From Neofusicoccum parvum (Eukaryota > Ascomycota > Dothideomycetes > Botryosphaeriales > Botryosphaeriaceae): DNA of 64,000 bases. Both the position numbers and the translations under genes were made by a program. This document shows positions 31,022-41,929 of this stretch, one piece after another. Within the stretch, counting starts at the first letter, position 1. Every line of letters starts with the position of its first letter. Under the pieces are notes generated by a model that saw only the letters and a program-made list of their open reading frames with translations, made no database searches and was not told the origin of the DNA. The DNA is taken from positions 434,001 to 498,000 of the forward strand of contig CP087211.1 in NCBI GenBank assembly GCA_020912385.1, written 5' to 3'.

Positions 31022-33292
31022 TCATCCCAGCGTGATCAGCTTCCACTGCCTATGCTTCAAACCAATCCAGGTCTCTTCTTCCACCTCAGCCGCACCAAGC
31101 CGGTACGCTACCCCGTCAATCCATTCAACAGCGAGGAGAATCAACATTGTGCCCCACTTGTAAATAACCACGAAATCCAGATCAAACATATCATCCAACG
31201 TTGACGGTTGGCCCGCCGGCCATCGCTCCGTTTTCAAGTACCCCGGTTGACCTTGTATGTGGCTCGTCGAACCCATCATCATGTAGCGTGCAATGACCGG
31301 AATCCCCTCGCTGCCATGCGGATCGAACGCCTGGTAATCCGATCTCTCCGGCTCCTGTTTCTCCACGCGGCCGACTTTGAGAGTAGCAACACTCGTCCAA
31401 AAGTAGAGCGCACCTATCCGCCCCGAACCAGCAATCGTACCCACCCTCTGCTCGGCGGGAGACCGCCACTCCTCGCCCTGCCAAGGGAACCGCCTCTGCT
31501 GCACGCTCGACTCCTCCCCATCCCGCCCAACGCCCTCGTCAACAGCAACGACCCGCCCCGCCGCATCCGAGACGTAGAACTGCGTCGCACGCTGCAGCCG
31601 CGCGTGCCCGAACCTCGGCTCCGCCGTGACGCCCGCCGGGCCGCCCTTGAAGTCGACCGGCGGCAGGTACTCGCTCCCGCCCCACGCGGCCCAGGACCAC
31701 GACGGAAACGGCACGTCCACGACCTTGCCACCCGGCGAGGTCACCTTCGTGGCCGCGCCGTGCCGCGCGTGGTACCCGTAGAAGTACCAGCCCAGAGCCC
31801 ACGCGAACTGGGCGCGCGGCAGGCCCCAGACGAAGGCGTCGCGCTGGACGGCGGCCAGCGTCGACGTGACCCCGGCGAAGGCGTTGAGCTGGTCGGACTG
31901 GAAGCTGAGGCGGCGCTGGCGGTACGCGAGCAGCAGGCGCCGGTACAGCGCCGGGTACCCCGCCGTGTCCAGCGCCCCCGTCGGCAGCTGGTCCTCCGAG
32001 TTCGCCGGCAGGATCTCCAGCGCCGTGCTGCCCGCCCCTTCGAGCGCGAGCTCCTCGAGCCACGTGGCCGACGCGCAGCGCCAGAAGACCTGGTTGGCCG
32101 TGAAGATGAGGCAGCGCTGCGAGAAGAGGAGCTCCTGCATCGTCCACGCGCGCCGGATCCAGACGGAGGAGGAGATGGCGGTGGGGTCGTAGAGGATGGT
32201 GAGGAAGGAGCGGTCGCGGAGGCGGAGGAGCTCTTGGTTCTGCTTGCGGGTGCCGGGGGATACACCTGGTAAGCCGGCCTCGGCGCTGTTCCCGTACGCG
32301 GCGACGATGGTGAAGAGGGCCTCTGCGTAGACGCGGTCCATCTTGGCGATTTGGGACTGTTGCATCGATACGTCGTCCTGAATGATGCAGAGGGCGTCAA
32401 CCCAGAGGTAGCGCTGGCCGATCCGGTCAACCAGGTTGATAGCATCGCGGATTGTGTTTGGGATTTCTGAGGTCTTGAGTGATCCTTTCGTGAGGAGGTG
32501 GTCAGAGTTGGCCATGATGTGCTTGAACATCCGGCCAGTGCCCCAAACGTAGCTCAGCGCTACATAGCGGCAGTCTTTCGGGGTGCAGACGAGACAGCAA
32601 TTCTTGACGTCGATGACGAACATAGGCATAAATCTGTTTTTCTTATCCGCGCCTCCCAAACCATGTGCGCACCTGTCGAGATGCTTCGTTTCGCACGCCT
32701 GAAGCCAACCAGACACCGTCTTTAAGTCAATTTCAGCTGAAACCCTGCGGCCGTGTATGGATTTCAGGATCTCTTCCTCTGAAGGCGATGCTGCAGCCCA
32801 TTTTGCATCATCGGTTGTTTCGGGAAAGGCCTGCAGCTGCAAGATCTCGCGGACCCCTTGTTGTGAGGTGGTTTCCACCTGCCACGGCAGAGCAGGGCCG
32901 AAGGAATAACTTTCGGGGTCAAATTGGACGTTGGCTGTTGTGGTGTGTATGTGGCGGCCATCTGGGATCTTCTCAGCGGCAGTCGGCTGAAAGCTTGAGC
33001 GGCAGAAGTCCACGTCACAGGCAATGCTGCATCGGCCAGGCTGGTCGGGACAAAGTTCTCGAATGCGTTTGCCAATCAGATTGCAGAGTACGCACCGGTC
33101 TTCACGCTGGATGATTTCTTCGGTCGTGCCTAGATTTTGGTTGAGGTCGGAGCGGTATGACTCGTCGGCTCGTGGCTTGCTGCATGGCCACGCTGCTCGT
33201 GCGATGTTGCTGACGTCAATCCCGGAGCATACTTCACATAGCTGAGACTGTGGGGGTTTATGTGTGGGTGCAGCCATTTCGTTCGTGGTCAA
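31022..33292 (-). CDS. HET-domain (heterokaryon incompatibility) protein, 756 aa
   Basis: Single exon. Starts at 33292 (MTTNEMAAP) or, five codons later, at the second Met. The N-terminus has QLCEVCSGIDVSNI and REDRCVLCNLIG, the same Cys-pair arrangement as the neighbouring HET protein. The HET core spans about residues 245-390: YVALSYVWGTGRMFKHI, IPNTIRDAINLVDRIGQRYL, WVDALCIIQDD and MDRVYAEALFTIVAAYG. The long C-terminal part has WIRRAWTMQELLFSQRC and PSWSWAAWGG, usual in this family, and ends in LKHRQWKLITLG. GC content rises strongly in 31540-32250, so antisense frames look open there. Similar domain order to the preceding gene suggests paralogy. Allorecognition function is inferred from the family. 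Confidence 0.9.
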   Translation of the reverse strand: MTTNEMAAPTHKPPQSQLCEVCSGIDVSNIARAAWPCSKPRADESYRSDLNQNLGTTEEIIQREDRCVLCNLIGKRIRELCPDQPGRCSIACDVDFCRSSFQPTAAEKIPDGRHIHTTTANVQFDPESYSFGPALPWQVETTSQQGVREILQLQAFPETTDDAKWAAASPSEEEILKSIHGRRVSAEIDLKTVSGWLQACETKHLDRCAHGLGGADKKNRFMPMFVIDVKNCCLVCTPKDCRYVALSYVWGTGRMFKHIMANSDHLLTKGSLKTSEIPNTIRDAINLVDRIGQRYLWVDALCIIQDDVSMQQSQIAKMDRVYAEALFTIVAAYGNSAEAGLPGVSPGTRKQNQELLRLRDRSFLTILYDPTAISSSVWIRRAWTMQELLFSQRCLIFTANQVFWRCASATWLEELALEGAGSTALEILPANSEDQLPTGALDTAGYPALYRRLLLAYRQRRLSFQSDQLNAFAGVTSTLAAVQRDAFVWGLPRAQFAWALGWYFYGYHARHGAATKVTSPGGKVVDVPFPSWSWAAWGGSEYLPPVDFKGGPAGVTAEPRFGHARLQRATQFYVSDAAGRVVAVDEGVGRDGEESSVQQRRFPWQGEEWRSPAEQRVGTIAGSGRIGALYFWTSVATLKVGRVEKQEPERSDYQAFDPHGSEGIPVIARYMMMGSTSHIQGQPGYLKTERWPAGQPSTLDDMFDLDFVVIYKWGTMLILLAVEWIDGVAYRLGAAEVEEETWIGLKHRQWKLITLG

Positions 33293-33818
33293 GTGCCAGA
33301 TGAAGTTTTGGCGCAGAGACGTTTCGAGCGGGGCTTTTTCAAACCAAGCCGACGTGCACAGGGATTATGATCCCTTCGCTCCGAAGCGCTGTTTCCGGAA
33401 GATCAATGCCCAGGTCGGAATGCTCAAGTCCAACAACTCGTGTCCGATTGACCCAGACATCAATATTCCTGCGAAATACCCAGGTACAACGGAGTGTGAC
33501 AGACGGTGCGGTTAGCATGCATGCAATTTTAGTATACTGGAATGGCGCGTAGATGGCTTACCGATTCCGGGCTTGCAGCAACGCTCACCCATCTTAGCAT
33601 CTCAGCTGAGAAGTGTCCACCTGACACGATGAGGACGTGTGGGCTAGTCGTCAGGCGCCCCGAAGGGTGGATGAGTTTGTTTCGGTCATCCCAGGACCAG
33701 GGTATTACGCTTGCGCGGCTGCTTCCCCAAGGCAGCAAAAGAAAGGTGGTGGAGATGGCGGCGAGAACGATGGTGGTGAGGGTGGCGGTGGCGGCGGCGA
33801 GGAGAGCAGGAGAGACGA
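33293..33818. other. Intergenic region
   Basis: 526 bp between the HET promoter and the 3' end of the RNase H-like gene. A frame on the minus strand continues into it only if the intron at 33836-33890 is ignored. No gene is seen. Confidence 0.4.
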
Positions 33819-34812
33819 TCAGGTGGAGGTCTCGTCTGTAAGTAGTTATCTTGTTCTTGCAAAATAGACAGAGAGGACTGTAATGCTTACCGAGCTCCGA
33901 GAGCTGACGAGCGACGCGAGCTTGATCCCGCAGTTCGAAGACCTGACGGGCGTGCGAGGTGTGTTCCCTCTCCTTCACGAGCTTGCCGAATACTCCGCCT
34001 CGGGTCCTTCCGGCATCGATGAGGCGCTGGATGCGCTCATCTAGCTTCTTGGGATCCTTCAACGTGCTGGATGTGCGCTTGGCGACGTAGTCGGCCAGCT
34101 GGTTTCCCTCGACGTCGTCATGTGCAGGGATCCACGCCAGCTCGACCTCCACACCCAGTCCCCGGATCCTGTTGGTGAGCTCCACAACCTTATGCAGCTC
34201 TGCCCTTCACCATCCAGTCCAAGTTCCGAAGTGGATCCGCCACTTCCGGTAGTTGCGGATGGCCTCGACCGAGCGGAGATTGTCGCTGTAGACAATGACG
34301 GTCCGGATGTGTGCGCCCGCCACACTCCCCACAAAAGCCAGCGCCTGCTCCAAAGCCAGGATGATGGCGGACAGCTCTGCGAAACGGATGGTGACGACGT
34401 GTTCGTGGAGCTTGGCGGCTTCCTGCCACTCCCACTCCCCACCGTCGCGCGGGTGACGCCAGACGACAACCGAAGAGGCGCGGTCCCCCTCCGGGCCCTG
34501 CTCTGGCGTGTCGCTGTGCTCGTTGGTTTGGTTCATGGATGCGTCCGTCCAGTAGACCACCCGCACCCTGGCATCCTCGCGCGAGTACTCGCCCATGGCG
34601 AACTCGAGGACACCGGCCTTGCACTTCTCAGTGCAAGGGTCTTCTTTACTCGTCCAGCACTTCCCATGGAACCGCTTGTTGTTCCTGGGAACGAGAGGGG
34701 TGCGGGCGGCGGGGACGGGGGCAGGAGTAGGAGCGGCAGGAGGAGCAGGCGCGGCAGCGGCGGTGGTGGCGGCAGCGGCGGCGGCGGCGGAAGGAGAGGA
34801 AGGAGTGGACAT
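33819..34812 (-). pseudogene. RNase H-fold protein gene with an in-frame TGA
   Basis: Reading from 34812 (MSTPSSPSAAA), exon 33891-34812 and exon 33819-33835 are joined by a 55-bp intron (GTAAGC...TACAG), ending in SELDETST. Ala/Pro-rich residues 1-40 precede an RNase H fold: VVYWTDASMN (first Asp), VTIRFAELSAIILALEQAL (Glu), RTVIVYSDNLRSVEAIRNY (Asp) and ELAWIPAHDDVEGNQLADYV (His/Asp region). All four acidic or His motifs are present, but a TGA at 34207-34209 interrupts the same frame between the third and fourth motifs. No intron of workable size removes it (candidate GT-AG pairs there are under 25 bp). The sequence is otherwise intact, suggesting recent loss, a sequencing error or readthrough. 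Such domains are common in retroelement-derived fungal genes. Confidence 0.7.
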
Positions 34813-35309
34813 GGTGGCGGTGGTGGTGATGGTCTGGGTTCGTCGAGGACGTCGTTGGGCGTGCGGCGGGCGAGCGCGAGGAGGCAGGCAAAATCGACGA
34901 ATGTGAGAGGCTGAAGAGGAAAGGAGGAAAGCGGGTGTGCGGCGCTCAACACCAGAGGTTTTGTATCCGGGCTGTGCGCGGCGCCCGCGCTTACCTTTGT
35001 TCCGGGCACCCGGGCTGCTTTTGGAAGGAGCGGAACGTTTTCTGCGGCCGTCGCTGCGTGAGGGTTGAGGTCTCTCACCTCACAGCCTCGAACTGTCACA
35101 TATCTCCTCCATTCGGCAGTTTCCCGGCTCGGGGCGGCTGATCAGGACATGCAGCCTGTACTGAGCCATGAGAACTGTGGTAGCTCTGCCATCTGCTCAA
35201 GATACTCTGAAGGTGGCTGAATTGAAATATAAAACCAACATAGACAGCCGAAGAAAGTGTTCGTGACTTACAACCGCACAGGCTCCATCCGGACGAAGAA
35301 CTCCGCAGC
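34813..35309. other. Intergenic region
   Basis: About 500 bp between the RNase H-like start and the stop of the oxygenase gene on the same strand. The first 150 bp are GC-rich; no gene or clear promoter motif is seen. Confidence 0.4.
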
Positions 35310-36627
35310 TCAACCCGTCTTCCTCCCCGTAATGACCCACTCCTCCTCCGCCCTGTGCGTCTCCTTCCTCAGCATCCCAAACTTCCTCCTCAACCACTCC
35401 CCCGACGTCAACACCTCCCCGCCCTCCCTCACCGGAATCATGCCATTGCCTCCCTCCAACCCCCTCATCACCGTGCCCTCCTCCGCCCGCTGCATGTACG
35501 CAAACGACCACCTCTCCTCCATCCCCCGCCCCTCCACCGGCACGACCCTATGCACGCAGCTCCTCAGCAGCCCACCCGACAGCGCCTCCAACCCATCGCC
35601 CACATTCACGACCGCACACCCCGGCCGCGGCTCCACGTACTCCCAGCCGCCGTCGCCCTTCTTCCGCTGCAGCCCCGCCTGCTCCGTGAACAGCACCGTC
35701 AGCGTCCCCAGATCCGTGTGCGCGTTCTGCGGCGCCCCGCGCTCGGCCGCCGGCTGGGCCGCGTACTTGAGCAGCCGGAGCATGTCCGGGGAGGGGTGGG
35801 CGAGGCGGTGGTGCGCGTTGAAGCCGGCGCCGGGCAGCCCGAGCGTGGTGGAGAGGGAGGAGAGGATGGCGGTGGTGGCGGAAGCGGTGGCGAGGGTGAA
35901 GGCGTGGAGGACGGGGAGGTGCGTCGATACCGGGTCCGGATGGGGGTGCGACGAGGAGGCCGGCGTGAGGCGGAGGATGGTGTCTTTGGAGATCTGGGGT
36001 GGGGGTTAGTTGGGGTGCGGCATGAAGTCGATGGATGGCTGGACGTACTGCGTAGCTTTCGAAGCCGTCTTTCTTTCCACGGATGCCTGGGAGGGTTAGA
36101 GAGGCTGGATGCGAGAGGTAAGAGGGGGCGGCGTACCTCCAAGGTTTCGACCAATGGGCTTGTATCTGATGTTGACTCAGCTAATCGGGGTTGCTTCTTT
36201 GGCCATGTGGGTGGACCTACCCATTCAACTTCATGTCGCCGCCGAAGAGGTCGATGTCATATTTCATCTTTTCATCCTCCGTGAGATCGAATAGCTCCTT
36301 GGACAGCTGATAGATGTCACTCGATGTCCGTAGCAGGTGACTGTCGGTGCCATCAAAGTTTCGAAGGTTGAGGTAGAAGACACCATCCTCCTTGCACGCG
36401 TGGAAGAGTTTAGCTGCCTCGGCTTCGTCTCCGTTATTTAGTAGCTCAAGAGAAATCTCTTTAATATTGGCCAAAGGCTGAGGTGTGTCCTTCGCGGGAT
36501 TTGTGGGAGAAATTTGCTGCATGTGGCAGTCATGGGTGTTTGTAGACAGCCTTCCGGTGGCTATCTGACGTGTGGACTTCTCACTGAAATGAACGACATT
36601 TGGAGGAAGCTGGAGTGCGGCCGCCAT
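35310..36627 (-). CDS. 2-oxoglutarate/Fe(II)-dependent dioxygenase (isopenicillin N synthase-like), 385 aa
   Basis: Four exons: 36221-36627, 36137-36165, 36049-36086 and 35310-35993. Introns have donors GTAGGT, GTACGC and GTACGT. The phases sum to 1158 nt. The N-terminal DIOX_N-like region (EAAKLFHACKEDGVFYLNL) is followed by the conserved GYKPIGRN segment encoded across the tiny second exon. The iron site is H250-x-D252 (NAHTDLGTLTVLF) with distal H306 (SCVHRVV). R319-x-S321 (RWSFAYM) binds 2-oxoglutarate. Members hydroxylate or desaturate small molecules, often in secondary metabolism. No biosynthetic cluster core gene is visible nearby, so the substrate is unknown. The two exons of 29 and 38 nt could be overlooked by prediction software. 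Confidence 0.9.
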
Positions 36628-36699
36628 GTTGAGTGGTGTATATTAGCAGGGCCTTTGGAGAGGAAATATGAATAAGATACTGGTGCAGTGCCTCCGCTG

Positions 36700-36706
36700 A
36701 TTTATA
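36700..36706 (-). promoter_or_regulatory. TATA-like box of the oxygenase gene
   Basis: TATAAAT on the minus strand lies about 75 bp before the oxygenase start codon, a plausible position for a short-leader promoter. Confidence 0.4.
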
Positions 36707-39700
36707 GGAAAAAATGGCTTCGTTACAATGAGAACTACCGCATGAATACCCGGGCGGAACCTATCTCCCGCGGCATCGACATAGATTGCCACGAGATGAA
36801 CACACACTGCGCCAAGCATGTTTAGCTGGAGCATCTGCCGACAGGTCGGAGCTCATGGCCGTGATCGGTAATGATTGGGAGACCTTGCTCGCCTGAAACC
36901 GGTTGTACGACGAGGAAACTGGCCGTACAGATACCTAATCGCTTAGTGTAATGCTGAATAGACGTCGGCCTAGACTACGGAATACGACCTACCGGTCCCC
37001 GTATCTCCAATAGGCTTAAGTCATGTTGCTACCGCTGTCATCTTTTCAAACTCCGGATGCCTAATTGGTCTTTTCAAGTATGGCACGTAGCTGAGGCATC
37101 AGGGTCGCATCACGCCAATGGCGAGATTTGACTCAGGTGTATGTGCAGATCTCCCATTGTGGCGTTGAAGTAGGCGTTTCGGCCAACAGATGACAGCGGA
37201 AGGCTTATCGCGCCATGTGGATTCGGGACTTGGCCGACAGGGCGTAGGGCGGCGGTGGCGGCATTGACCGCCGCCGTTCCAAGATTCACAGCGGCCCAAC
37301 CGGACATCTGGCACTTCAAGGTGGAACTCCGTCGGCAGTGTGCATGCGGCAGCTGATGCGCTTGGCCAGACGGAAAGCATGAACCGTCGGAGTCCGAGGA
37401 GCCATGTCTCGGGGAAAGTAGCTGGGAAGCGTGTGGGCCAGGGCCTGGGCTGTTGATCGTTCCATGCTCTTTCGTATCCTGTGGCAGCGCCGGCTCCTAG
37501 GACGGTATCGAGGGTACCGGCGGCACCTGGTTTCCCAGAATAGCGGTGGGCAATGGTCGGTGCTGAAGGGTCTGTGTTCGGGGAGAGAAGAGATGAAGTG
37601 TTCGAGATCGCAAACGACCCGTCCCGCGAAGCTTAGCCGAGGCTGCCCTACTAGTGATTACCGAATCACACGCCCTGGAGCGCCGCTATCGTGGCCATAA
37701 TAAGGTTTGCTGCGGCTCCTCCAAGGCTTTTAAATGCTTTTTAATCACGAGTCTAACCAAGGAGAACGGTGGGTTCAGAGAGGCGTTCATATTGCATTCC
37801 GGTACTTCCGATCCTTCCGATCACTCGCAGCCAGTGCACTGCGCATATAAATACGAAGCACCCTCCGATTTACAGCCAGCGTCTGCCTCCGCCTGACCCG
37901 ACCAACGAGCACACTATCGAGTTGTCAGATCAACAGCAAACAAGTATCAGCGCTTTGAAAGCCTTACGCCAAGGTTCTCCTGATGCTTGATTGCTGCGCC
38001 AGGGCAGGCCATTGCTGTGCCGTAGTCGTCAGGTTGATTGGACTGATTGATGCATTGGCAAATGCATTGAGAATCCACCTGCTGAGCAGCAGCCACCGGA
38101 GCCGCCGTGATCCTTCTTCAGCATCAGTGTCTCGGTTTCTAATTCAACGATATCAATATCAGCATACTTACAAGACAGCGATCATGCCAAGAATATCCGA
38201 GAACTTCATCCTGTATGACAGAGCGAGATTCGCTTAAGGAAAGAGAATAGTTGCTATGAAAGTATGTCTCAGCAACACGCCCCTCATCTCACTACTTATA
38301 ATGTTGGCGTTCCCCAAAGCCATGACTTCGAATACGGGGAGGAAATTGGAGCACGGCCTGCCCAGCCCTGGTTGGCGAAACATCAGTCTTGGAAAACGGC
38401 CACGATTGCCACGTGCCATGTCTCCAAAACACTGGAAGGACTGCTACAGAACGCACCTTGTGGCTACACATGCGTGGCGTTGTTTGAGGCTTTCTTTCTA
38501 ACGCCGGCGCCGAGTTCCGATAGAAAGGTGATTGCCAAGAAAAAAGTACTTGGCCCTTCGCACGGTTCCAACCGAAAACCCCTAAAGGGACTGTAGCAAG
38601 TTTGGTGTAATTAGTAGATTTGGGGGGCTAGAGGCTTCAAGTCGCCTCGATGGGGTTTGGTGGTAGTTTTGCTACTAATATTCCGCTCTATGACACCTTG
38701 AGATCTGCAACTGTTACTACACAAACTTCTTCGGCATAATTTTTGAACAGAGAGATTGAACGAAAGGGAATATTGCTGAATCAATGGTATGAATAACAGA
38801 TGGATGCCAAGAGAAGAATTTGAACTGAATACGGTTCGACCACGGAAGGAATATCAACGACAGCGAAAGGCCTGGGAATGAGCCACACGTCCATTGCAGT
38901 CAAAACAAGGTTCTTACCGGGGACTGGTCGCTTCCATGCTTTCCATAGTCGTAGGGCTATCCCCTAAGTGGGGCTTGCAATTTACTGGTGTCAGACGGAC
39001 CCATTTGTTCAGACCCTCGTGCTGATCCTTCGATGTGCGGAGTAGGAATGCGATTGTGGAAACCCGAATTGAAGCGTATCATCATGTCTGTTGAGCAAAG
39101 GTAAGCTTTTCCGAAGACCGGCCTGCAAGTGGGTGATGAGCAGAAGATTTCGTACGGAGCAGGTACGGAAAACTTGCTGTATTGTTATGACCCACTTCGC
39201 TCCACTTTCAGAAAAAGGGGTGATGTCATTGGTATGCATGAAGTCATTGTGCACACAGCGTGTTGACAGCTACCAGTGCGGGTATGGAGGTCCATGTGCC
39301 GGGTAGTGAAGGTACATGTACAAGAAAGGTGAAGGTGCTGGTGTTGAGTGAATAAGCTGCTTGTAAGAGAAGGTTAATATGCGCGGACGCAATGTGGACT
39401 GATCGTCATGCTGGACGGTCCAGGAACGAGAAGCATAGATCGAATTGAACGCGCTTGTGGTATGTTGGTTTGTGTGATAACTTGATGCTATTTATTGATG
39501 TACGTTGAAGACGCGGCCGGACCTGCTTTAGAGAATCCCTTGTGAGACACCAGCCACATCCACGCTCTTGTGCTGCAGACAGCACGACACGCCTACTGTC
39601 GAGACTTGTATGCCCAAACGACCAACAGGACCGTTGTCCAGGGTCTCGCAAGGCTGGCGCTGGTGACACGTGTGGCCGTAATACTTGACTCTGAGATGTG

Positions 39701-41315
39701 GAGATAGTCAACCACGGCCGGACTTGTTCGTTGCGGTCCAACATAGCATTCACTGGTAAATACGGAAATACAAAGCGAGGAGAGTCGGTACTGCTGCCGG
39801 TCGGTTCAAGTTGGACTCGAACAGAGGACGACAACGACGTCGTTCGTTCACCCCACTAGCGATGTGGTAGCGGTCTGGTAGCGATCAGCGCGCGTGAGGT
39901 CAGCTGGTATGGATCCTAAAGGTCAGTGCCCTGGAGGAGATGTCTTCACACGGTCAGGATCCATCATTTCGCAATGATGTTGTTATGGAACAAAGAGATA
40001 CTGGTGCTCCATTTCAGAAGAGAATTAGGGTAGATAAAGGCTTCCGCACATAGAGACTCGGATAAGCCATGCAGTGTCCCGTCATCACGAACAAAAAGAA
40101 ATGGTTCAGTGACAAAACGACATACCAAAGCCTGTTGGAACTCAATGAGCGTTGCGGCTTGGAGGTCCGGGGCAGTTGCTGGGGGGCCGGGCATTTGAAT
40201 TCCGGGAGACGGAACAAGCCAAAACAAAGGAGCAGGGCCAGCTTTGCGCGCACGCGAATGGGAACGCAGACAAACAGGCTTCTTTGAGCTGGGGAAGAGG
40301 CGCACTGATCGGCGGGCGGACGGGCAGGCCGCTTACTTATACATTCCGCGTCTGCCGTGGAGGCCGTCACGTGACGGGCTGCAATGCTGCCCGAGAGGCG
40401 CTGCAGGCGGAGGTTATGCCGTATTTTGATGCGGCGCTGGTCGGCTCTGCGAGCGTGTCAGCGCAATGTTTCAGCTAGACGGGCGGGCTGGCGGCGGAGG
40501 GGGGCCGCTGGGCAAGGTCGGAACGCGGGAGAGCGCTCCAGGGCTGCGAGGCTGCACGCGTAATGGCGGCGGGCGTCAGCTGGGAGGCTCCTTCTCCGCA
40601 GCCGAAGACCCGCGCCTGCGCGGGCGGGCAATGCAGCAACGAGAGAGGGCGGCGGCAGACGGGACGATATTGGGGCGTCAGGGCGTGGCTTGGGCGCGAA
40701 AGGCTACATCATGCCACCGCAGCGCGCGCTGGGCGGCGTGGAGGCATCGTCGCGGCGACGGGCTCTGAGGCGCGCGCAGCTTGGCGGACGGCAACGCACA
40801 CGCGCGTGCGTCGCAGGCGCTTGGGAGGGGGTGTGCGGAGGGTGGATGAGTGCAGGCTGCTGCGGCTGGCGCACCAGAAGCGGCGTGTCGCGTGCGGGCG
40901 CGGTGCCTTGTCTGCTCTCCTCCAGTGCCCGCCTGCTGCGCGCGGTGCTGGGCCGGGGCACATGCGCGGTGCAGGGCCAGCCGTGGGACAAAGGCGGCGC
41001 GCAGGGAGGAGGCTTCGCGGGCAGGCTGGGCCGGGCGGGCAGTGGAAGCGCTGGCTGTGGGCGCGCGGGCCGGCCTGGAGAGGGCTGCTTCGTGCCGATT
41101 CGATTCTATGTGCCCCTCTCTCAGCGCAGCCAGTGTGGCCGGCGCGGGCGCTGTGTTGTGGTGGAGCACGTGATCCGGGCTTAGGCTCTGATTACGCCAG
41201 GCGCGCTGCCCTCACCAAAACCGCGCCCGCGCCCATTCCCTCCCATACCGCGCAGCAGCTCTCACCTCTCTCTCTACAGCGCCCACACAATCCGTCGAGA
41301 CACGTCCCCCCACGA

Positions 41316-41910
41316 GTAAGTATCGCTTGCGCATTGCATCCTCGCACCCGCCCGCACTCCGCAACCACAACGCACCTTTTTTTACGCGTTTTTCTCGCAT
41401 TTCCGCGCGACATGCCCATCATTCCCTCTGTTTCTGCGCTTCTTTCGTGACTGCATCTCGCGCTCTCGCCTTGATCTCGCCATCAACGCCGGCCACCAGC
41501 CCACCTTGCTGACCAGCCGCACAGCTGCACTCCATCTCCACACCCTCACACGAACCGCCTCAATTCGTCTTGTAAGTCGATTCTGCCCCTATTGCGACGC
41601 GTATGCACGATTTCTGCCCGTGTTGTTGTTCTGCACGGTTTCTGCGACCGCGCCCGCCTGCGCCCGCGATGCACGCGGACACCACCACCGCACTGCCGCA
41701 CCCGCAACAGCTCCGTTCACCACCACACACGCTCTGCACCGTCGCTGCAGCTTTGCAGTCGGTCGCGTACCCATCAACTTGTCATCTGACCCACTTGCAC
41801 GCCCAAATCTGGGCCTGCGCCCTTGCGCGACTATTTCAAGCGCACTGCCTCTCGCTTCCCTCTACCAACAGCCCACCTTTGCGCACCGCGCTGACCGCTC
41901 CACCCCACAG
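41316..41910 (+). other. NHP6: Probable 5'-UTR introns of NHP6
   Basis: Two intron-like segments precede the start codon. The first runs from GTAAGT at 41316 to CACAG ending at 41524, with GCTGACC about 15 bp before the acceptor. The second runs from GTAAGT at 41572 to CCCACAG ending at 41910. They leave a 47-nt leader exon, and the coding ATG comes 20 bp after the last acceptor. Confidence 0.55.
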
Positions 41911-41929
41911 CTTGACGACCTCCTTGACA

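Larger units (their letters stand above)
36628..41929. other. Large gene-poor region
   Basis: A 5.3-kb stretch without a supportable protein gene. It includes the oxygenase promoter (36630-36850), AT-rich sequence to about 40000, a GC-rich segment from 40440 to 41180 where long frames stay open on both strands by composition alone, and the NHP6 leader. I saw no tRNA, inverted repeats or transposase motifs by eye. Confidence 0.45.

Noticed and set aside
31208..32272. Plus-strand frame of 354 codons opposite the second HET gene
   Set aside because: Arg/Pro-rich antisense shadow in a GC-rich part of the HET gene.
40563..41450. Plus-strand frame of 295 codons before NHP6
   Set aside because: Ala/Arg/Gly-rich with equally long frames on the other strand; it also overlaps the probable NHP6 leader.
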